Of a DNA stretch of 35,762 nt, positions 25,922 to 35,762 are shown piece after piece (position 1 is the first letter of the stretch; each line of letters begins with the position of its first letter). The notes under the pieces are model-generated. The model was not told the origin of the DNA. It saw nothing but the letters and a program-made list of their open reading frames with translations, and did not search any database. Both the position numbers and the translations under genes were made by a program. The DNA is taken from NCBI GenBank assembly GCA_022701545.1, contig JAKOOG010000026.1, forward strand, positions 1 to 35,762, in the 5' to 3' direction. The stretch comes from Weeksellaceae bacterium. Its GTDB lineage: Bacteria; Bacteroidota; Bacteroidia; Flavobacteriales; Weeksellaceae.

Positions 25922-26737
25922 ATGTCTGTTCATTCTGAAATTAAAAAAGTTACCACGGAAACCTTGCGTAAAATGAAATTCGACAAGGAAAAAATAACAA
26001 TGCTTACGGCATACGATTATACCACTGCGAAAATGGTGGATGCAGGAGGAATTGATGCGGTGTTGATCGGAGATTCTGCAGCGAATGTAATGGCGGGTTT
26101 TGAAACCACGTTACCCATTACGCTGGACCAGATGATCTACCATTCCCAGAGTGTGGTGAGAGGAACCGACAGAGCTTTGGTGGTGGCCGATTTACCTTTC
26201 GGAACCTATCAGAGCAATCCTGAAAAAGCACTGGAATCTGCGGTACGGATGATGAAGGAAGGCGGTGCCCATGCCGTAAAGATCGAAGGCGGAAAGGAAA
26301 TTTCAAAATCAATCAAGAAAATCATCAACGCCGGAATTCCTGTGATGGGACATTTGGGATTGACGCCACAGTCGATTTACAAGTTCGGAACCTATAAAGT
26401 AAGAGCCAAAGAAGAAGCGGAGGCGGAAAAATTAATCGCGGATGCCCAACTATTGGAAGAATTAGGGTGTTTTGCAGTGGTTTTAGAAAAAATTCCTGCC
26501 GATTTGGCAAAAAAAGTAACGGAAGCCATTTCTATTCCGACCATCGGAATCGGAGCGGGTGCCCACTGCGACGGGCAGGTGCTGGTGTATCATGACATGG
26601 TGGGCATGAACAAAGGCTTCAGCCCGAAATTTTTAAGAAGGTATCTTGATTTGTATACGGAAATCACCGGTGCGGTGGCGCAGTATGTAAAAGACGTAAA
26701 AGGCCAGGATTTCCCTAACGAAACCGAAAGCTATTAA
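25922..26737 (+). CDS. panB: 3-methyl-2-oxobutanoate hydroxymethyltransferase (PanB)
   Basis: A 271-residue TIM-barrel enzyme that transfers a hydroxymethyl group from 5,10-methylene-THF to alpha-ketoisovalerate, giving ketopantoate for pantothenate and CoA. The hallmark motifs are present: [36 protein letters not shown] (metal-binding Asp), VKIEGG, and a conserved C-terminal part with [21 protein letters not shown]. Length is normal. Partner pantothenate genes (panC, panE) are not in the window. It is the first of a tight group with the small membrane protein (3-base gap) and rluA (3-base gap). Confidence 0.97.
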   Translation: MSVHSEIKKVTTETLRKMKFDKEKITMLTAYDYTTAKMVDAGGIDAVLIGDSAANVMAGFETTLPITLDQMIYHSQSVVRGTDRALVVADLPFGTYQSNPEKALESAVRMMKEGGAHAVKIEGGKEISKSIKKIINAGIPVMGHLGLTPQSIYKFGTYKVRAKEEAEAEKLIADAQLLEELGCFAVVLEKIPADLAKKVTEAISIPTIGIGAGAHCDGQVLVYHDMVGMNKGFSPKFLRRYLDLYTEITGAVAQYVKDVKGQDFPNETESY

Positions 26738-26740
26738 TTC

Positions 26741-27067
26741 ATGAGAAATCAACAGCAAACCCAGGGGATCATATCCATCATTGCACTGTTCTGTCTTGTG
26801 GTGGGATGGTTTAATCTCTTCTCTCCGGAAATCAATAATCTGTTATCAAGGAGGATTTTTTATGTTCTTATCGGAATAAGCTTTTTTCTGCAGGCCCCTT
26901 CTCTTAAAAACAAAAACTTCGTCTACGGAATGTATGCGGCGGCGGCGGTTTGTGTGCTCGGCGGTTTGCTGATTCCGATAGGCTCAAGAATGGAATCCCT
27001 GAAAACCCTTGCCGTTTTTGTAGGACTTATTCTTACCTTTTCCGGCAGGCAAGGTTATCGTCAATAA
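26741..27067 (+). CDS. Small four-helix membrane protein of unknown function
   Basis: A 108-residue protein with four hydrophobic segments (about 9-27, 39-56, 62-82, 88-104) and little between them. I recognise no domain. It is squeezed between panB and the RluA gene with 3-base gaps on both sides, so it is almost certainly co-transcribed, but nothing ties it to pantothenate or rRNA modification. Confidence 0.7.
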   Translation: MRNQQQTQGIISIIALFCLVVGWFNLFSPEINNLLSRRIFYVLIGISFFLQAPSLKNKNFVYGMYAAAAVCVLGGLLIPIGSRMESLKTLAVFVGLILTFSGRQGYRQ

Positions 27068-27070
27068 AAT

Positions 27071-27748
27071 ATGAAGGAGCAGATTGTATATGAAGACAAC
27101 CATCTTCTGGTAGTCAATAAAAAAGTCGGCCAGCTCGTGCAGGGCGACAAAACCGGCGATGAATCCTTATTGGAAGCCATTAAAAATTTCATAAAAAAAA
27201 GAGATGAAAAGCCTGGAAACGTATTTCTGGGCCTGGTTCACCGGATCGACCGTCCTACGTCAGGCCTGGTGATTTATGCTAAAACATCCAAGGCCTTGTC
27301 GCGTCTGACGCAGATGGTAAAAAACCGTGAGGTTAAAAAAACATACTGGGCCGTAGTTGCCAAGGAAATAATTCCTAAAACCCAAAGGCTGGTTCATTAC
27401 CTGAAGAAAAACGAAAAGACCAACAAAGCCATTGTTTTCCCGAAAGCGACGGACGGCGCCAAAGAAGCGATTCTTACCTACAATGTAATCAAAGCTCTGG
27501 AAAATTACCTCCTGCTGGAAATTGATCTTGAGACGGGAAGACACCATCAGATCAGGGCCCAGTTATCCAAAACCGGAGTTCCTATCAAAGGGGATCTGAA
27601 ATACGGCGCTCCGCGTTCAAATCCCGATGGGGGAATCAACCTTCATGCCCGGAAGCTGGAATTTATTCATCCTGTAACCAAAGAAAACATCGAGATCATT
27701 GCGCCGGTTCCGCAGAATGATGCGGTCTGGAGGGCATGTGAAGAATAA
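27071..27748 (+). CDS. RluA-family pseudouridine synthase
   Basis: A 225-residue enzyme with the RluA catalytic motif HRIDRPTSGL, in which Asp60 is the nucleophile. The C-terminal part has GRHHQIRAQL, conserved in the family. There is no N-terminal S4 domain, so it belongs to the short RluA/TruC-like group, which modifies uridines in rRNA or tRNA. The exact target cannot be told from the sequence. It is the last gene of the panB group. Confidence 0.92.
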   Translation: MKEQIVYEDNHLLVVNKKVGQLVQGDKTGDESLLEAIKNFIKKRDEKPGNVFLGLVHRIDRPTSGLVIYAKTSKALSRLTQMVKNREVKKTYWAVVAKEIIPKTQRLVHYLKKNEKTNKAIVFPKATDGAKEAILTYNVIKALENYLLLEIDLETGRHHQIRAQLSKTGVPIKGDLKYGAPRSNPDGGINLHARKLEFIHPVTKENIEIIAPVPQNDAVWRACEE

Positions 27749-27774
27749 TCCGCTGATTATAAAATATATCCGTG

Positions 27775-27804
27775 AAATCCCCTAGCTGAAAATTTAGGGG
27801 GTTT
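27775..27804 (+). terminator. Weak hairpin after the RluA gene
   Basis: Ten pairs (27775-27784 with 27795-27804, one T-G wobble, arm AAATCCCCTA) enclose a 10-base loop. No T tract follows, so it may be a weak or Rho-assisted terminator. Confidence 0.4.
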
Positions 27805-27866
27805 CCTGAGGCGGAAGTTTGTTTTTTTTAAATACATTTACAGAAGTAATTTTAAAAACAATAACC

Positions 27867-28453
27867 ATGCTTACACTCGGACAACTTAAGGAGGCGACCT
27901 GCTCCAACCCAGCCTATGCTGCCAAATTTTTACCTTACATTATCGAAACATGCGAAAAGTTCAACATCAGCACGCCTTCACAGATGCTCAATTTCCTGGC
28001 ACAGGTCGGTCATGAAAGCGGAGGGCTTTTTTACACGGAAGAACTGGCCAGCGGAAGTGCTTATGAAGGCAGAAAAGATTTGGGCAATACCCAGAAAGGC
28101 GACGGCATAAAATTCAAAGGCCGCGGACTCATCCAGATTACCGGAAGAACCAATTACCTGGCTGTCTCCAAAGCACTGGGTACGGATTTCATATCTACCC
28201 AACCCTTCTGGGCGGAAAAAATATCACCACATGCAGCAATGTCCAGCTGAAAAACGCAGCAGAAAGCGCCGGATGGTTCTGGAGTACCCGGAAGCTGAAC
28301 GATCTTGCCAATCAGATTGATATTACCAAAAACATTGATTCCGGAAATAATCTTGTGGTTTTTAAGAAAATCACCAAAGCCATCAACGGAGGCTACAACG
28401 GATTGCCGGACCGGCTGACCCGCTATAAGGCAGGATTGCCTTATTTCCTTTAA
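27867..28453 (+). pseudogene. Frameshifted GH19 chitinase/lysozyme-like gene
   Basis: The first 113 or so codons from the ATG at 27867 read as a GH19 (class I chitinase/phage endolysin-like) protein: FLAQVGHESGG with catalytic Glu near 50, then YTEELASGSAYEGR, then the GH19 signature FKGRGLIQITGRTNY. The frame then drifts into a stop at 28250. Shifting +1 at the CCC at 28203-28205 restores the rest: LLGGKNITTCSN, AAESAGWFW, INGGYNGLPDRLTRYKAGL, ending at TAA 28451-28453. Restoring one C gives an intact protein of about 195 residues of normal GH19 endolysin-like length. There is no signal peptide, so secretion would need a holin or other route. Either a pseudogene or an assembly error in a C run. 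Confidence 0.75.
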
Positions 28454-28721
28454 CCTGAAAATAGCTGTCCTGAAACATTTCATTATCCTGATGGTCCTTT
28501 TTCTGTCGGAAAATTTCCTGTACGCCCGGAAGCCTGTTCTTTACAATCTGAAAATCCAAGATGCCGGCTATTAACAATATACCAGATGCTTTTTATATAA
28601 AGATTACGATCGATGGCTATCAGTATGAAATCCTGCTGCCTGTTACTATACTGACGAATACTTTGTCTGAATTTTAATTAACTGAAAGTAAGTTCAGTAT
28701 AAATTTACTTTGAACTAAACA
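28454..28721 (+). other. Gene-poor stretch with two short overlapping coding remnants
   Basis: Two short frames lie here. One (28455-28574; first ATG at 28491) encodes a signal-peptide-like hydrophobic stretch (KHFIILMVLFLSENFLYA) followed by RKPVLYNLKI. The second (28561-28677, ATG start) encodes 38 residues (MPAINNIPDAFYIKITIDGY onward). They overlap by 14 bases in different frames and could be two pieces of one small secreted protein, or neither may be translated. No ribosome-binding site is clear. The rest up to the terminator has no coding signal. The region 28690-28720 holds a weak 7-bp hairpin (AAAGTAA/TTACTTT). Confidence 0.3.
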
Positions 28722-28753
28722 AAAAAGATTATCTCAAAAGGGGTAATCTTTTT
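28722..28753 (+). terminator. Rho-independent terminator before the thi operon
   Basis: A perfect 10-bp stem (28722-28731 / 28744-28753, arm AAAAAGATTA) with a 12-base loop and a T-rich right arm. It insulates the thi promoter from upstream transcription. Confidence 0.75.
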
Positions 28754-28808
28754 GTTGGTCTGAATTTTACGGTTTCAAACCTAAAGTTTATGGACGCCAA
28801 TATGAGAC

Positions 28809-28845
28809 CTCCATCATCCATCACCCAGCTTCCATCTTTCCTCCG
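28809..28845. repeat. TCCATC-rich low-complexity stretch
   Basis: Three TCCATC units plus related CTTCC/CTCC words lie in a C/T-rich stretch just upstream of the thi promoter. It lies inside a 41-codon open frame (28790-28915) that runs into the riboswitch and is probably not a gene. Confidence 0.4.
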
Positions 28846-28858
28846 TCTTCAAAAAAAA

Positions 28859-28889
28859 TTTGCCCGTTCAGAAAAAATGGCTACCTTCG
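28859..28889 (+). promoter_or_regulatory. Promoter of the thi operon
   Basis: TTTG (28859-28862), 19 bases, then TACCTTCG (28882-28889; one mismatch to TAnnTTTG). Transcription would start near 28896, exactly where the TPP aptamer begins, which supports this promoter. Confidence 0.65.
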
Positions 28890-28894
28890 TCTCA

Positions 28895-28975
28895 GACTTT
28901 AGGGGTGTCTGTTGAAAAACAGGCTGAGATTTACCCTTTGAACCTGATCCGGATCATACCGGCGTAGGGAAAAGC
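28895..28975 (+). promoter_or_regulatory. TPP riboswitch aptamer (THI box)
   Basis: All conserved TPP-aptamer blocks are present in order: GGGGTG (28902-28907), CTGAGA (28924-28929), TACCC (28932-28936), TGAACCTGATC (28939-28949) and GCGTAGGGAA (28962-28971). P1 can pair CTTT (28897-28900) with AAAG (28971-28974). Binding of thiamine pyrophosphate is established for this class; here it precedes thiS and so controls the whole thi operon. The expression platform is the hairpin at 29015-29045. Confidence 0.95.
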
Positions 28976-29014
28976 GCAATGACTTTGCCGTACATTCTAT
29001 TGTACTGTCATGGG

Positions 29015-29042
29015 CATTCCTAAAGCAGATAAAAATTTAGGA

Positions 29043-29045
<3 letters not shown>
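29015..29045 (+). promoter_or_regulatory. Start-codon-enclosing hairpin (riboswitch expression platform)
   Basis: CATTCCTAAA (29015-29024) pairs perfectly with TTTAGGAATG (29036-29045) over an 11-base loop. The right arm contains the thiS ATG (29043-29045). No T tract follows, so translational control is more likely than termination. The TTTAGG of the right arm (29036-29041) recurs in the 5' strand of P1 (28898-28903), giving a possible switch between two pairings. Confidence 0.55.
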
Positions 29046-31637
<2,592 letters not shown>

Positions 31638-31665
<28 letters not shown>

Positions 31666-32381
31666 CCATAGCCGGCTTCGACCCAAGCGGCGGAGCGGGT
31701 ATCCTCGCTGATTGTAAAACTTTTGAGCAGCTCAAAGTTCAGGGATTAGCCGTTTGTACGGCCATGACGGTTCAGACTGAATCTCAATGTCTGAGCATGG
31801 AATGGCAGCCGTTAGATCAAGTTTTATCAACGGTCGATATTTTAATGAAAAAGTATCCTGTTGAAGCAGTCAAAATCGGAGTAGTGAAGGAGGCCGGGTT
31901 TTTAAATGAAATCATTAAAACCATTAAAGCAAATGCTCCGGAAGCAAAGATCGTCTGGGATCCGGTGCTGAAAAGTACGTCTGAGTTTACCTTTTTCGAT
32001 TTGGATACCCTTTCACAATTAAAAAATGTTTTAAACCAAATAAATCTGATTACTCCAAATTATAATGAATACCAGGTTCTGCAGGAAAATATACTGTTTA
32101 AACAAGCGGAAGGTCCATGCGCGGTTCTCATCAAAGGAGGACACCGGGAGGATCTGTTGGGAACAGATGTCCTGAAGGAAAACGGAAAAGAAATCTTAAT
32201 CCATCCTTCTGATGATTCTTCTGTCTATTATCCGAAACACGGTTCGGGCTGTGTGCTGTCGTCTGCTATTGCGGCGCATTTGGCAAAAGGGGAAGACATG
32301 GAATCTGCCTGCCGGAAAGGAAAATTATATATTGAAAAATTTTTGACGGGCACTCCCGGTCTGCTGGGATTCCATTCCTGA
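31638..32381 (+). CDS. thiD: Hydroxymethylpyrimidine/phosphomethylpyrimidine kinase ThiD
   Basis: A 247-residue ribokinase-fold enzyme that phosphorylates HMP-P to HMP-PP. The N-terminal GFDPSGGAGILADCKTFEQL and the second-half KHGSGCVLSSAIAAHLAKG (anion hole and catalytic region) are the family hallmarks. Length is a little shorter than the usual 260 or so residues. The start ATG at 31638 lies inside the preceding gene (28-base overlap), suggesting coupled translation. Confidence 0.95.
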
Positions 32382-32409
32382 AAATTTCTTAATTAAACTA
32401 AAAGTAAAA

Positions 32410-33051
32410 ATGGAAAAACTACAATACATTTCCCAAGGCTTTACGCAGGCCGAACAGGAATCCAATATTAAAAAGGCTTTAGACAACGGTGCCCAGTGGA
32501 TACAGGTCCGCTGGAAAAATGCCCCTGAAAATGAACTGCTCAGACTCTGTGAAAATGTAAAGCAGCGCTGCTCGGAATATAGATCGGTCTGTATCATCAA
32601 TGATCATGTCCGGATTGCCAAAAACATTGACGCAGATGGCGTTCATTTAGGATTACAGGATACCTCCATCGAAGCGGCGAGATCTGTTTTAGGAAAAAAC
32701 AAAATCATTGGCGGGACGGCGAATACCTTTTCCGATGTCCTTCAGCGGATGAACGAATCCTGCGATTATATCGGGCTGGGACCTTTACGCTTTACCTCAA
32801 CCAAAGAACAGCTGAGCCCGGTCCTGGGTTTTGAAGGCTATGAAACAATCATTCGGGGCCTTCGTGGAAAATCAACGGGAGTTCCCAAAATATTTGCGAT
32901 CGGCGGAATTGTTTTAGACGATATCGGACGGTTGCAGCAATGCGGAATTTACGGCGTGGCCGTTTCCGGGCAGATTACGGATCAGCCTTCGCTTATCGGT
33001 GCATTTAAGACAGCATTGCATCAGAATTCCATGACTTTACAAAACGGATAA
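32410..33051 (+). CDS. thiE: Thiamine phosphate synthase ThiE
   Basis: A 213-residue TIM-barrel enzyme that joins HMP-PP and thiazole phosphate to thiamine phosphate. Typical motifs are present: WIQVRWK (pyrimidine site), [17 protein letters not shown] (Asp for Mg2+), [19 protein letters not shown] (pyrophosphate loop) and FAIGGI. It lies between thiD and thiG. It is a complete ThiE, in contrast to the divergent paralogue at 31078. Confidence 0.94.
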   Translation: MEKLQYISQGFTQAEQESNIKKALDNGAQWIQVRWKNAPENELLRLCENVKQRCSEYRSVCIINDHVRIAKNIDADGVHLGLQDTSIEAARSVLGKNKIIGGTANTFSDVLQRMNESCDYIGLGPLRFTSTKEQLSPVLGFEGYETIIRGLRGKSTGVPKIFAIGGIVLDDIGRLQQCGIYGVAVSGQITDQPSLIGAFKTALHQNSMTLQNG

Positions 33052-33061
33052 AAATTTATGT

Positions 33062-33838
33062 ATGAATAATCAGAATTTAATAATCGCAGGCCGGACCTTT
33101 GAATCGAGGCTGTTTCTGGGAACCGGGAAATTCGGGAATCTTTCCGAAATGACGGATTCTATCATCGCTTCAGGCAGCGAAATGGTAACCATGGCTTTAA
33201 AAAGAATTGATTCCCAATCTCCGGAAGATGATCTGCTGAATGCCCTGAAACCGGCAAAAGCACACCTTTTACCGAATACTTCAGGAGCAAGGACTGCCAA
33301 AGAAGCGGTGCTGGCTGCCCAGCTGGCCCGGGAAGCCCTGCAAACCAACTGGGTAAAACTGGAAATCCATCCCGATCCGAAATATCTGCTGCCGGATCCG
33401 ATTGAGACTTTATACGCTACGGAAGAGCTGGCCAAACTGGGTTTTATCGTGATGCCTTACATTCATGCCGATCCGGTGTTGTGCAAACGCCTGGAAGATG
33501 CAGGTACGGCGGTGGTTATGCCGTTGGGCGCTCCGATCGGGACTAATAAAGGGCTGAAAACCCTGGACTTTTTAGAAATAATCATCAGCCAGAGCAATGT
33601 TCCCGTGGTGGTGGATGCCGGCATCGGTGCTCCGTCCGATGCGGCAAAAGCGATGGAAATGGGTGCCGATGCAGTGCTGGTGAATACAGCAATTGCCGTT
33701 GCCGGAGATCCCGTGCGCATGGCCCTGGCTTTTAAGGAAGGCGTTATTGCCGGCAGAAGGGCTTACGAAGCCGGATTGGGAGCCGTTTCAAAACATGCGG
33801 AAGCATCAAGTCCGCTGACGTCTTTTTTGTTTGATTAA
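33062..33838 (+). CDS. thiG: Thiazole synthase ThiG
   Basis: A 258-residue TIM-barrel enzyme that forms the thiazole phosphate from DXP, dehydroglycine and ThiS-thiocarboxylate. The Schiff-base Lys sits in [10 protein letters not shown] (near 99). The conserved [59 protein letters not shown] and LVNTAIA blocks are present (blocks listed in order; not one continuous stretch). Length is normal. Next to thiH, as expected for the tyrosine-lyase route. Confidence 0.97.
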   Translation: MNNQNLIIAGRTFESRLFLGTGKFGNLSEMTDSIIASGSEMVTMALKRIDSQSPEDDLLNALKPAKAHLLPNTSGARTAKEAVLAAQLAREALQTNWVKLEIHPDPKYLLPDPIETLYATEELAKLGFIVMPYIHADPVLCKRLEDAGTAVVMPLGAPIGTNKGLKTLDFLEIIISQSNVPVVVDAGIGAPSDAAKAMEMGADAVLVNTAIAVAGDPVRMALAFKEGVIAGRRAYEAGLGAVSKHAEASSPLTSFLFD

Positions 33839-33847
33839 ATCTAAAGG

Positions 33848-34966
33848 ATGAAAAGTTTTACCTCTGTTTTTGAACAGTACCGATGGGATGAAATCAGATC
33901 AAGGCTGGAAAGAGTAACGATGCCCGATGTTGAAAGAAGCCTGCAGAAAGATAACAGGACGATCGACGATTTCCTGAATCTCATTTCCCCAGCCGCTGCC
34001 GGAAAGCTGGAAGTAATGGCCGGGATGGCACAGCGGATGACCCAAAAGCGTTTCGGGAAAACGATCCAGCTGTATGCACCGCTGTACCTCAGCAATGAAT
34101 GCCAGAACATCTGTACCTATTGTGGGTTTAGCTTAGATAATGCAATCAAGCGCAAAACCCTGTCCGATACGGAACTGATGATTGAAGCCTCAGTCTTAAA
34201 ATCGATGGGTGTGAACCATGTATTGCTGGTAAGCGGAGAAGCCAATAAGACCGTCGGAATCGGTTATTTTCTGAATGCCATACAATTGCTGAAGCCTCAT
34301 TTTGCCAATATTTCCATTGAGGTCCAGCCGTTGTCGGAGGAAGAATACCGCCGACTCCATGAGTCGGGAGTAAATGCTGTTCTGGTGTATCAGGAAACGT
34401 ACCATCAGGAAGTTTACAAAGAATACCATCCGAAAGGCAGGAAATCAAACTTCAATTTCCGCCTGGAGACCCCCGACCGGGTCGGGAAAGCGGGAATCCA
34501 TAAAATGGGGCTTGGGGTTCTGCTCGGACTGGAAGACTGGCGGGTAGACAGTTTTTTCAACGCGCTCCATATCGATTACCTTCAGAAGCAGTATTGGAAA
34601 TCCAGGTTCTCCGTATCATTTCCGAGGCTGCGGCCTGCGGAAGGCATCATCGAACCGAATTTTATCATGTCCGACAGAGATTTGCTGCAATTGATCTGCG
34701 CCTACCGGATCTGGAATGAAGATCTTGAAATTTCCATCTCAACCCGGGAAAACGAAACGTTCAGGAACCATATCGTTTCACTGGGGGCAACAGCCATGAG
34801 TGCGGCTTCCAAAACCAATCCCGGTGGCTATGCGGTAGACCGGGAGTCTCTGGAGCAATTTGAAACCAGCGATGAAAGAAGCATGGAGGAAATAAAAAGC
34901 ATCATCAGAAAAGCCGGCTACGATCCGGTAATGAAAGACTGGGATGCCGTTTACAGTGGGATTTAA
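33848..34966 (+). CDS. thiH: 2-iminoacetate synthase ThiH
   Basis: A 372-residue radical SAM tyrosine lyase that supplies dehydroglycine (2-iminoacetate) for thiazole formation. The cluster motif is CQNICTYC (CX3CX2C), at about residues 86-93. Downstream SAM-binding features (VSGEANKTVG, EVQPLSEEEY) and the C-terminal SISTRENETFRNHIV region match ThiH. Its presence, and absence of thiO, indicates the anaerobic-type, tyrosine-based pathway. It follows thiG by 9 bases. Confidence 0.96.
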   Translation: MKSFTSVFEQYRWDEIRSRLERVTMPDVERSLQKDNRTIDDFLNLISPAAAGKLEVMAGMAQRMTQKRFGKTIQLYAPLYLSNECQNICTYCGFSLDNAIKRKTLSDTELMIEASVLKSMGVNHVLLVSGEANKTVGIGYFLNAIQLLKPHFANISIEVQPLSEEEYRRLHESGVNAVLVYQETYHQEVYKEYHPKGRKSNFNFRLETPDRVGKAGIHKMGLGVLLGLEDWRVDSFFNALHIDYLQKQYWKSRFSVSFPRLRPAEGIIEPNFIMSDRDLLQLICAYRIWNEDLEISISTRENETFRNHIVSLGATAMSAASKTNPGGYAVDRESLEQFETSDERSMEEIKSIIRKAGYDPVMKDWDAVYSGI

Positions 34967-35091
34967 CCATTGTTTATACTTTAAATAGAATATTCATTGT
35001 GAAATCAAAGATTCGACGAGGTCAAACGCCTTTGCAAATGAAAAATATTCTCAATGTTTAAAAAAAATTTAGCACTCCTTGCGCTTATGTA

Positions 35092-35762
35092 ATGGCTATG
35101 ACGAAAAAGGAAAATCAGTTTGAACGATACAGCCGCCAGATTTTCATAGAGGAAGTCGGATTGGACGGCCAGCGGAAAATCATGAATACCAAAGTCCTGG
35201 TTATCGGGGCAGGCGGGTTAGGCAGCCCGGTCATTCAATACCTGGCAGCGGCGGGTGTTGGTACATTGGGCATCATGGATTTTGATGAGGTGGAACTGCA
35301 CAATTTAAACCGGCAGGTAATCCACAATGAGCAGACCATCGGCACGTCCAAGGTGGAAAGCGCAGAACAGTTCGTCAAAAATCTTAATCATCAGGTCAGT
35401 TTTACCCGGTATCATTTAAAAATAGATGCTTCAAACGCAGAAAAGCTGATTTCGGACTATGATGTCATTGTTGATGGTTCCGATAATTTTGCAACGAGAT
35501 ATTTGGTAAATGATACCTGTGTGAAAATTGGAAAACCGCTGGTCTACGGAAGTATTCTCGGTTTTTCCGGCCAGGTCGCGGTTTTTAATTGCCAGGGAAG
35601 CAGGAATCTTAGGGATGTATTCCCGGAGCCGCCTTCGGACGAACATCTTCCCGACTGCGACAGCCTGGGCGTGCTGGGCACTTTGCCGGGAATCGTGGGA
35701 AGCATGATGGCTAATTTAACACTGAACATCATTACGGATCTGCCTGTGCCGGTAAATAAGCT
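35092..35762 (+). CDS. thiF: ThiF/MoeB-family adenylyltransferase (partial, runs off the window)
   Basis: At least 223 residues of an E1-like enzyme, cut by the right edge. The Rossmann ATP site GAGGLGSP (about 39-46), LNRQVIHN, DGSDNFATRYLVND and GSILGFSGQVAVF are the MoeB/ThiF hallmarks, and CDSLGVLGTLPGIVGS contains the expected active-region Cys. The first zinc CxxC of E. coli MoeB/ThiF (CYRC-type) is replaced by NLRD before VFPEPP. The job would be to adenylate ThiS. Starts possible at 35092 or at the ATG at 35098; the first is used. A 125-base gap separates it from thiH, without a clear terminator or promoter. Confidence 0.88.
   Translation, partial: MAMTKKENQFERYSRQIFIEEVGLDGQRKIMNTKVLVIGAGGLGSPVIQYLAAAGVGTLGIMDFDEVELHNLNRQVIHNEQTIGTSKVESAEQFVKNLNHQVSFTRYHLKIDASNAEKLISDYDVIVDGSDNFATRYLVNDTCVKIGKPLVYGSILGFSGQVAVFNCQGSRNLRDVFPEPPSDEHLPDCDSLGVLGTLPGIVGSMMANLTLNIITDLPVPVNK

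Noticed and set aside
28790-28915. 41-codon open frame starting MDANMRPPSS
   Set aside because: It covers the thi promoter and runs into the TPP aptamer; it has low-complexity composition and no recognisable protein features.
29010-29042. Upstream ATG for thiS giving an 11-residue extension
   Set aside because: The extension is encoded by the hairpin of the expression platform and is absent from typical ThiS; the ATG at 29043 gives a standard length.
34967-35091. Terminator or promoter between thiH and thiF
   Set aside because: Only a short GAATATT inverted match is seen; no strong stem, T tract or TAnnTTTG box.

Overview
The window looks like chromosomal DNA from a Chryseobacterium-like member of the Flavobacteriia (phylum Bacteroidota). 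The evidence is the protein content (fused CcoN-CcoO, a flavobacterial-type thi operon, a ComC-like double-glycine 'bacteriocin-like' peptide), the Bacteroidota -7 promoter box TAnnTTTG ahead of many genes, and the weak or absent Shine-Dalgarno sequences. Most of it is ordinary core genome. I saw no transposase, integrase, CRISPR array, tRNA or rRNA.

Layout. 1-470: a short Cys-rich double-glycine-leader peptide gene broken by a one-base frameshift, with its own promoter and terminator. 471-4195 (minus): an AI-2E family transporter and the Lon protease. 4456-9898 (plus): a PpiD/SurA-like periplasmic prolyl isomerase, an MCE (MlaD-like) lipid-transport protein, and a two-gene Fe-S oxidoreductase pair resembling heterodisulfide reductase. 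9932-14611 (plus): a small cell-surface/glycan group made of a GT-C-like membrane protein, a conserved cytosolic protein, a GT4-like glycosyltransferase, a polysaccharide flippase and a lipoprotein. 14678-15958: serS.

16147-25063 (minus): a complete cbb3-type high-affinity cytochrome oxidase locus in the order ccoI-ccoS-ccoNO-ccoQ-ccoP-ccoG-ccoH-TauE/SafE-like. CcoNO, CcoQ and CcoP form the enzyme; CcoI, CcoS, CcoG, CcoH and the SafE-like protein supply copper and assembly functions. A divergent Crp/Fnr regulator without Fe-S cysteines (25147-25860) stands at its head. 25922-27748 (plus): panB, a small membrane protein and an RluA-type pseudouridine synthase. 27867-28453: a frameshifted GH19 lysozyme/chitinase-like gene, followed by a gene-poor stretch with short coding remnants.

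28859 to the right edge (plus): a thiamine biosynthesis operon, promoter - TPP riboswitch - thiS - thiC - TenI/ThiE-like - thiD - thiE - thiG - thiH - thiF (cut by the window edge). ThiF, ThiS, ThiG and ThiH make the thiazole, ThiC and ThiD the pyrimidine, and ThiE joins them. The most interesting structure is the expression platform of this riboswitch: a perfect 10-bp hairpin encloses the likely thiS start codon, and its start-side arm repeats the six bases found in the 5' strand of aptamer stem P1, which suggests a simple strand-exchange switch.

Two genes here (the double-glycine peptide and GH19) are each broken by the loss of one base in a short homopolymer, so an assembly error must be excluded before calling them pseudogenes. 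All residue numbers were counted by hand from the sequence.
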